Of a stretch of 41,269 nt of DNA, positions 36,622 to 41,269 are shown one piece after another. The notes beneath the pieces are model-generated. The model made no database searches and had not been told where the DNA came from. It saw nothing but the letters and a program-made list of their open reading frames with translations. Source of the stretch: Rhizobiaceae bacterium. GTDB taxonomy: Bacteria; Pseudomonadota; Alphaproteobacteria; Rhizobiales; Rhizobiaceae. Where the stretch lies: NCBI GenBank assembly GCA_025458045.1, contig JALOTE010000009.1, forward strand, positions 1 to 41,269. The letters run 5' to 3'. Numbering within the stretch: the stretch's first letter is position 1; each line of letters begins with the position of its first letter. Position numbers and translations under genes: made by a program.

Positions 36622-37878
36622 TCAAAACACGCCGATGCCGAGATTGAAGCCAAGCGATGGGCCGAGCCCGACCTTGCCACCGAAATCGATCTTTCGAATG
36701 CCACCCACTCTACTGACCTTGGCACTGGCTTCCGCTGCTGCCCCGATTCCAGCATCAACCTTTGCGGACAGCGACACCCCATGATCCCAAGCTGCAGACA
36801 AGGCACCATGCTTGATCGCGGGGTTGTACGCTTTGATCGCGCGTCCGATAGTATTGTCATAAATTGTCTTGGGTGAAATGCGCACCTCGCCTTTGGCGGT
36901 GCCTTCGACAAGCATGGCACTTGCCTTCAATTCACCGCCGGCGCGGATGTCCTTTCCCTTTTTGACAAAACCGGCAAAGGCGGATCCTTTGGCTGAAAGC
37001 ACATCGACCGACGCATTGCCGACAAGGAGCCCTTTGAGGGCTTGTCCTTTCGCCGAAGCCGAAACCGCCGTGGCATTGGCTGATCCAAAGACTCCGGCCT
37101 TGAAGTCACCGGATAGATCCCCTTTGACGCCCAGCATTCCGCTGGCGCCCGCGGTGCCAAGCCTGATGTTGGCCTTCTCGCCTCCAAGCTGTTTCCAGCC
37201 GACCGATTTCTCGCGTGACACCCCGACTTCGTATTTGACCGACTTTTTCAGGTCCTGGGGTGTTTTCGACGTTTTTGACGACCGATTGAATATGGTCTGC
37301 TTCGCGCTCAACAGATCGAAGTCGACCTTGGCCGAAGCCTTGACATTGGTCTTCCATTGCTGCGGCGGCGGCGAGACGAAACCGGCTTTCGTCATCACAC
37401 CGCCAACCCATTTTACAAGCCTTTTGGCGGCCCGGCTCACCAATCCACCCACCAACGGCGCAGCCTTCCCGCCGCCGGTCGCCCCAGTCGATCCGGCGCT
37501 GCCCGCCTTCACGAAGGCGGAGCCGGCGGCGGCGGCTTGCTTCAGGCAGGGTTTCGTCATCTTGAAACCGGGCCCGCCGCCACGGTCGCCGATCAGCACA
37601 TTCGGCATGCCCATGACGATCACGCCGCCATGGGCGGTGCGGTCCCCCATGCGGGCGGCGAGCAGATTGTTGAACAAGACCGTCGGCGAGCCCTGCACGA
37701 TCACGTCAACGGGGCCGACGCAAGAGGCCTTGTCCGTGAGGCGCGCCGCCGGAAGATTGCCGATCAGTATGTTTGCGGAGCAGGCTGGCAGGATCGGCCC
37801 GCCGACATGCGGAACCGGCCCGGGATTGACGAGCGGGCAGACATGCATGTCGGTGAGGCGGGCGGCCGGGCGACCCAT
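36622..37878 (-). CDS. PAAR-domain protein with C-terminal repetitive putative effector domain
   Basis: Residues 1 to about 105 form a PAAR domain (DUF4150-like): PAARLTDMHVCPLVNPGPVPH, GGPILPACSANILIGN, PAARLTD, GSPTVLFNNLLAARMGD and MPNVLIGDRGG. PAAR proteins cap the VgrG spike. A Gly/Ala/Lys linker follows. From about residue 185 to 418 the sequence alternates small and charged residues in units like GVKGDLSGDFKAGVFGSA, SAKGSAFAGFVKKG and SAKVDAGIGAAAEASAKVS, ending GPSLGFNLGIGVF. This suggests stacked or barrel-like beta strands, perhaps a membrane-acting toxin. I chose the ATG at 37878, which has GGAGG four bases upstream, rather than the adjacent GTG. vgrG is directly upstream. Confidence 0.85.
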   Translation of the reverse strand: MGRPAARLTDMHVCPLVNPGPVPHVGGPILPACSANILIGNLPAARLTDKASCVGPVDVIVQGSPTVLFNNLLAARMGDRTAHGGVIVMGMPNVLIGDRGGGPGFKMTKPCLKQAAAAGSAFVKAGSAGSTGATGGGKAAPLVGGLVSRAAKRLVKWVGGVMTKAGFVSPPPQQWKTNVKASAKVDFDLLSAKQTIFNRSSKTSKTPQDLKKSVKYEVGVSREKSVGWKQLGGEKANIRLGTAGASGMLGVKGDLSGDFKAGVFGSANATAVSASAKGQALKGLLVGNASVDVLSAKGSAFAGFVKKGKDIRAGGELKASAMLVEGTAKGEVRISPKTIYDNTIGRAIKAYNPAIKHGALSAAWDHGVSLSAKVDAGIGAAAEASAKVSRVGGIRKIDFGGKVGLGPSLGFNLGIGVF

Positions 37879-37918
37879 CACACGCCTCCGCTGGGGATGA
37901 GCGCGGCCATGCTGCCGG

Positions 37919-39976
37919 TCACTTCTGGCTGGAGCGCGGATAGCGCTTGGCGTGCGGACCCTTGTAGCCGGCCGGCCGGGCCGGGTTCTTTTTCGTGACA
38001 GGCGCGCCGCGTGACGGCGCTCCGCCGCAATTCACCCGCACAAGGGTGCCCTCGATCTGGATGCCGGCGGGGCTGATGGAGATGAAATTGCCGCCGACCT
38101 TCAGGCAGATCGACATGCCGGCATCGATCACGATTTCGCGCCCGACATCGATGAAATGGGTCCCGCCGGTTTTCTGATGCGCGTTGCCGCCTGCCTCAAC
38201 CCGGGCATTGCCGTCCAAGGTCATGTGGTGGTCACCGCCGACGGTCACGATCTGGTCGGCTCCGACTGCCAGATGTTCATTGGCGCCGATCTTGCGGGTC
38301 TGGTTGCGGCCGATCGTTTCGTCACGATTGGCACCGACAACCTCGCGATGGCTGCCGCCAACCGTCATATCCTTGTCGCCACCGATGGATTGCGAGGCGG
38401 ATTTCGCCACATTGAAGGCGCGGTTGCCGCCGACATGCCAGGTTTCGTTGTCGAGCACGATGGCGTTGAGGAACTTCTGCGCGTGGAGGAACACTTCCTC
38501 CTCGCTCTTCTCGTCCTCGAAGCGCAGTTCGTTGAAGCCCGTCCCTTTGTGGGTGTCAGACATCAGTGTCGACCGCGTCTTGAACTGCGGCAGCGTGTAG
38601 GGCGGCATGTTGGCCGCATTGTAGACGCAGCCCGTCACCAGCGGACGATCCGGGTCGCCTTCGAGATGCTCGACAACGACCTCCATGCCGATGCGCGGGA
38701 TGACCATGCCGCCCCAGCGCTTGGAGGCCCAGCTTTGAGAGACCCGGCAGCGCATCGATTGGTCGTTGCGGCGATCCCAATGGAAGCGCACCAGAATGCG
38801 GCCATATTCGTCGCAGTCGATCTCCTCGCCCTCCTTGCCGACGACAACGGCCGTTTGCGGCCCGTGCATCAGCGGGCGCGGCGTCAGCTTCAGCGGGCGC
38901 AGCGGGATTGAACTTTCAAGCAATTCATACTGGCCTTCATAGCTGTCCTCCTCGCCGGCCGACCCTGAGCGGTAGGACTGCGAAATCAGCGTGAACTGGC
39001 ACTGAACGACCAGATGTTCCTTGTTGTAGCGGTCGAACGGGTGATCCTTGACGGTGACGAGGCCGCCTGCGTTCAACGTCACGCAATTGCCGGCAGCCAT
39101 GCAGCGGCGGTCCTGCGCCTCCTCGCTTTCCAGCCGGATACGGGCGAATTCCTTGCCCTGCCCCTGCGCCTCGTAGCGGCCGGGAAAATCATAGAGCTCC
39201 TTGTCGCCATTGGCATAGGCGGAAGCGCCCGCCTGTTCGGCCTGCATCTTGGCGCTTGGCGTCTTGAAGTTGTAGTCGCGCCAAGCGGTCTTGCCCGAGA
39301 CGAAGCGTCGTTCCGGCACCATCAGGTGAAAGCACTCATTGGTGCGGCGATCCTCGCCCGCCAGCGGAATGTAGCGGCGCGAGCCGCCGGGCACAGCATC
39401 ATGCTGGGCCGATGCATCCGTCATCACCAGCCGGTGCGCGCCGTCGGAATGGGCAAAGTGAAAATTGATGCCGTGCTCCTCCATCAGGCGGCACACAAAC
39501 GCCATGTCGCTTTCACGATACTGGACGCAATACTCCATCACCGGATAGGAACCCGAAGTGCGGTCCTCGAAATCCGCAAGCGCGCCGTGACGGCCAAACA
39601 CTTCGGCGATGATGGCGGGCGCCTTCTTGTTGTGGAAGATGAAGCAATCCGTCTGCTGTGACAAAACCCACAGCCATGGACGCAGGATCAGGCGGTATGC
39701 GTGAAAATGATCCCGGACGCCGATCCAGTGCGCCTCCGTGACAATGCCGTCAAATTTGCGTTTGCCGCCATTGACGCCGTTCATCGTCACGGTCGCATGC
39801 AGGCCGAGCAGCGCGTCGAAATCGATGTCGCCCTGCATGCTGAGCGCTTCGACGCGGTATTCAAACAGCTCGTTGACGCCCTCCGAACCGTCGATGCGGG
39901 CAAGCGCCAGCACATCCGCCCCCAGCGGTGTTTCAAGCACCGCAGCCCGCTTGGCCTGCCTTGGCATCAGGTTCAT
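37919..39976 (-). CDS. vgrG: T6SS spike protein VgrG (TssI)
   Basis: VgrG trimers form the puncturing tip of the T6SS and carry effectors. The 685-residue protein has the gp27-like part (VNELFEYRVEALS, YRLILRPWLWVLSQQTDCFIF, QYRESDMAFVCRLMEEHGI), the gp5 OB domain (DEYGRILVRFHWDR, CRVSQSWASKRWGGMVIPRIG, EVVVEHLEGDPDRPLVTG), and a C-terminal beta-helix of regular short repeats (IGGDKDMTVGG, IGANEHLAVG, VTVGGDHHMTLDG). It ends with a short basic tail (YKGPHAKRYPRSSQK) rather than an effector domain, so effectors here are probably separate proteins carried by PAAR or the DUF4123 adaptor. No T6SS baseplate or sheath genes are in the window. Confidence 0.95.
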   Translation of the reverse strand: MNLMPRQAKRAAVLETPLGADVLALARIDGSEGVNELFEYRVEALSMQGDIDFDALLGLHATVTMNGVNGGKRKFDGIVTEAHWIGVRDHFHAYRLILRPWLWVLSQQTDCFIFHNKKAPAIIAEVFGRHGALADFEDRTSGSYPVMEYCVQYRESDMAFVCRLMEEHGINFHFAHSDGAHRLVMTDASAQHDAVPGGSRRYIPLAGEDRRTNECFHLMVPERRFVSGKTAWRDYNFKTPSAKMQAEQAGASAYANGDKELYDFPGRYEAQGQGKEFARIRLESEEAQDRRCMAAGNCVTLNAGGLVTVKDHPFDRYNKEHLVVQCQFTLISQSYRSGSAGEEDSYEGQYELLESSIPLRPLKLTPRPLMHGPQTAVVVGKEGEEIDCDEYGRILVRFHWDRRNDQSMRCRVSQSWASKRWGGMVIPRIGMEVVVEHLEGDPDRPLVTGCVYNAANMPPYTLPQFKTRSTLMSDTHKGTGFNELRFEDEKSEEEVFLHAQKFLNAIVLDNETWHVGGNRAFNVAKSASQSIGGDKDMTVGGSHREVVGANRDETIGRNQTRKIGANEHLAVGADQIVTVGGDHHMTLDGNARVEAGGNAHQKTGGTHFIDVGREIVIDAGMSICLKVGGNFISISPAGIQIEGTLVRVNCGGAPSRGAPVTKKNPARPAGYKGPHAKRYPRSSQK

Positions 39977-40049
39977 GACGTCATCCCTGCTTCAAACCAG
40001 TTCATCCAAAGCCAGCACTCAAAACCGACCCACTCCAATTGAAGCCACT

Positions 40050-40385
40050 TCATTCGAGAAGACGCAATTCATCAAACGCAATACCTGCACATTCAATCAA
40101 CTTTTCAACTTTCACTTTCACCATAGCATCGTTGTCAATATCGAAACCTCCGCTCCCATCTATGGATCGACCGTCCAATGATGGAATTTCAAGAGCCATC
40201 AATATATCCTCAATCCTTCCGGATTTGATCGCGCTTGAGAGCCCAGACATATCTTCACGAATGTGCTGTGACAGCCGAGCCGCATTGGCGTGTCCCGTCG
40301 ATTCCAAGGTGATTGCGAGTTCCAAGCCTGAATCCAGGACTTGCCGCAGCATCCCAAGTTTTTCTTGATCAATCAGCGGTTCCAT
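40050..40385 (-). CDS. Small putative immunity protein overlapping the toxin gene
   Basis: The 111-residue, mostly helical acidic protein begins MEPLIDQEKLGMLRQVLDSG and ends IAFDELRLLE; no family recognised. Its ATG lies inside the last codons of the upstream toxin gene (ATGGAACCGCTGA, 13-base overlap), a coupling typical of toxin-immunity pairs. A longer frame to 40508 exists but would overlap the toxin domain widely. The DNA is clearly AT-richer than the vgrG next to it, as expected for an exchangeable immunity gene. No signal peptide, so it would act in the cytoplasm. The immunity role is inferred from position. Confidence 0.7.
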   Translation of the reverse strand: MEPLIDQEKLGMLRQVLDSGLELAITLESTGHANAARLSQHIREDMSGLSSAIKSGRIEDILMALEIPSLDGRSIDGSGGFDIDNDAMVKVKVEKLIECAGIAFDELRLLE

Positions 40386-41269
40386 GGCGTTCGCTTTATT
40401 GGTAAACCTGAAGGGAGAAGTTTTCCGTCCAGAAATAACTGGTTGCCGCCACCAGGCAAAACCCCTTTGCGGTCTGATGAACGTTGGGCCCTTACAACGC
40501 CATCCCATACAGGAATCTCGACTCCTTCTGGGACTGTATACTCGACATAGCCGCCATCACCGTTCCAATCGTTCTTGACTGCTGAGTTTGCGCGCCATTC
40601 AGCCTCGGTTAGCGGCGGCGGATCCGTGGTCCAATAGGATCCATTTGGGTCAGAACCGTCGCCAACAATTCGATAGATCTTCTCGCCGGGCTTCAACGTC
40701 CTAGGAACCGGCTCTGTTCTGAAGGTTGCATAGTCGCTGGCAGTCATGGTGGGGAAACCCTCCTTGACATCGGTGTATTTGGCACGCCTTATCTGCAAGC
40801 CATCACGTATTTCCTCGTTGTATTGAGCGTCAAGCGGCCTGACAGCTTTTCCTTCACTCTTGCCGACCTGGCGGTTCTTTAGCGGGACGCTGTCGTTTCC
40901 GGCCGTTTTGGCAGAGATTTCAGTGTATTGAGCATCGCCCTCCCGCACCCGTCCCGGACCGTCGTCCTTGTCGTGCTTGGGGTCTTTCTTCGGTGCCGGC
41001 TTGCCGCTTGATGGCGGCTTGCCGTCCGGTCCTTTTGTCTTGGCGCGGGTGCCGAGGATCTTGCTCAGCACCCCGTTCATGAAAAAGATGTTGAAGACGG
41101 CCGCGATTTCCTTGGACACCGCCTCCAGTTCGGCGAAATTCTCCGCCTTGCGCACGGTTTCGATTTGTTCGCTGAGCTTTTCGTATGCCTCAACCACTTC
41201 GGTCGATGTCGAGTAGACGTCATAGGCGAGCACCGCCCAGCCCAGAAGCGGGATGAAGCGGATGCCAAT
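40373..41269 (-). CDS. C-terminal part of a polymorphic toxin (partial, runs off the window)
   Basis: The reading frame stays open to the last base of the window, so only the C-terminal 298 residues are seen. They start with a hydrophobic stretch (IRFIPLLGWAVLAYD), then a helical region, a Lys/Pro/Gly linker (about 41030-40940) and a toxin-like domain from about 40790 to the end. This domain has GEKIYRIVGDGSDPNGSYW, WNGDGGYVEYTVPEG, IPVWDGVVRAQ and LPGGGNQLFL. The order YR, then SYWTT, then a C-terminal GGGNQ resembles compact ADP-ribosyltransferase-like toxins (R-S-E type), but I cannot confirm the catalytic residues. The gene overlaps its presumed immunity gene and lies upstream of vgrG. 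Confidence 0.75.
   Translation of the reverse strand: MGIRFIPLLGWAVLAYDVYSTSTEVVEAYEKLSEQIETVRKAENFAELEAVSKEIAAVFNIFFMNGVLSKILGTRAKTKGPDGKPPSSGKPAPKKDPKHDKDDGPGRVREGDAQYTEISAKTAGNDSVPLKNRQVGKSEGKAVRPLDAQYNEEIRDGLQIRRAKYTDVKEGFPTMTASDYATFRTEPVPRTLKPGEKIYRIVGDGSDPNGSYWTTDPPPLTEAEWRANSAVKNDWNGDGGYVEYTVPEGVEIPVWDGVVRAQRSSDRKGVLPGGGNQLFLDGKLLPSGLPIKRTPWNR

Noticed and set aside
40386-40508. Upstream extension of the small immunity gene to 40508.
   Set aside because: It would overlap the toxin domain by 136 bases and gives a Trp/Arg-rich, unconserved-looking N-terminus; the ATG at 40385 with the 13-base overlap is more natural.

Overview
The window looks like a chromosomal segment of a high-GC alphaproteobacterium, most likely of the order Rhizobiales (Hyphomicrobiales). 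The supporting evidence is the infB-rbfA-truB cluster with alphaproteobacterial-type sequences, a DivL-type pseudo-histidine kinase beside a TsaE-kinase fusion, murU and addBA, a BacA/SbmA transporter, the ImuA-ImuB-DnaE2 mutasome behind an alphaproteobacterial-type LexA box (GAAC-N7-GAAC), and several small palindromic intergenic repeats. No tRNA, rRNA, CRISPR array, prophage or insertion sequence was seen.

Layout: (1) 1-4430, plus strand: a 46-bp tandem palindromic repeat, then the translation genes infB, rbfA and truB, with a repeat element inserted before truB. The usual followers rpsO and pnp are not present. (2) 4431-7052, plus strand: a large inverted repeat, an aldehyde dehydrogenase and a CorA-type metal transporter. 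(3) 7138-22345, minus strand: read in transcription order bacA, nnrU, ahcY, divL, tsaE-amgK fusion, murU, addB, addA. The last five are packed with stop/start overlaps or a 9-bp gap and join cell-cycle signalling, tRNA t6A modification, peptidoglycan sugar recycling and double-strand-break repair in one probable transcript. ahcY has its own perfect palindrome upstream and a strong intrinsic terminator. (4) 22607-25823, plus strand: lepA, then four alternating copies of a palindromic repeat around a frameshifted GIY-YIG gene, then a class I glutamine amidotransferase. (5) 25892-31794, plus strand: a LexA box and the SOS mutagenesis cassette imuA-imuB-dnaE2. (6) 31834-33287, minus strand: a MarR-type regulator and purU. 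(7) 33457-41269, minus strand: a type VI secretion (T6SS) effector island. In transcription order it holds the end of a large toxin, its overlapping small immunity candidate, vgrG, a PAAR-effector fusion, a tandem DcrB-like protein, a DUF4123 adaptor with a histidine-rich insertion, a tiny cysteine-rich putative effector and a putative immunity protein.

The most interesting parts are the effector island, whose small ORFs are AT-richer than their surroundings and largely unrecognised, the GIY-YIG/palindrome unit, and the divL-tsaE/amgK-murU-addBA linkage. All calls come from reading the sequence; no database search was run.
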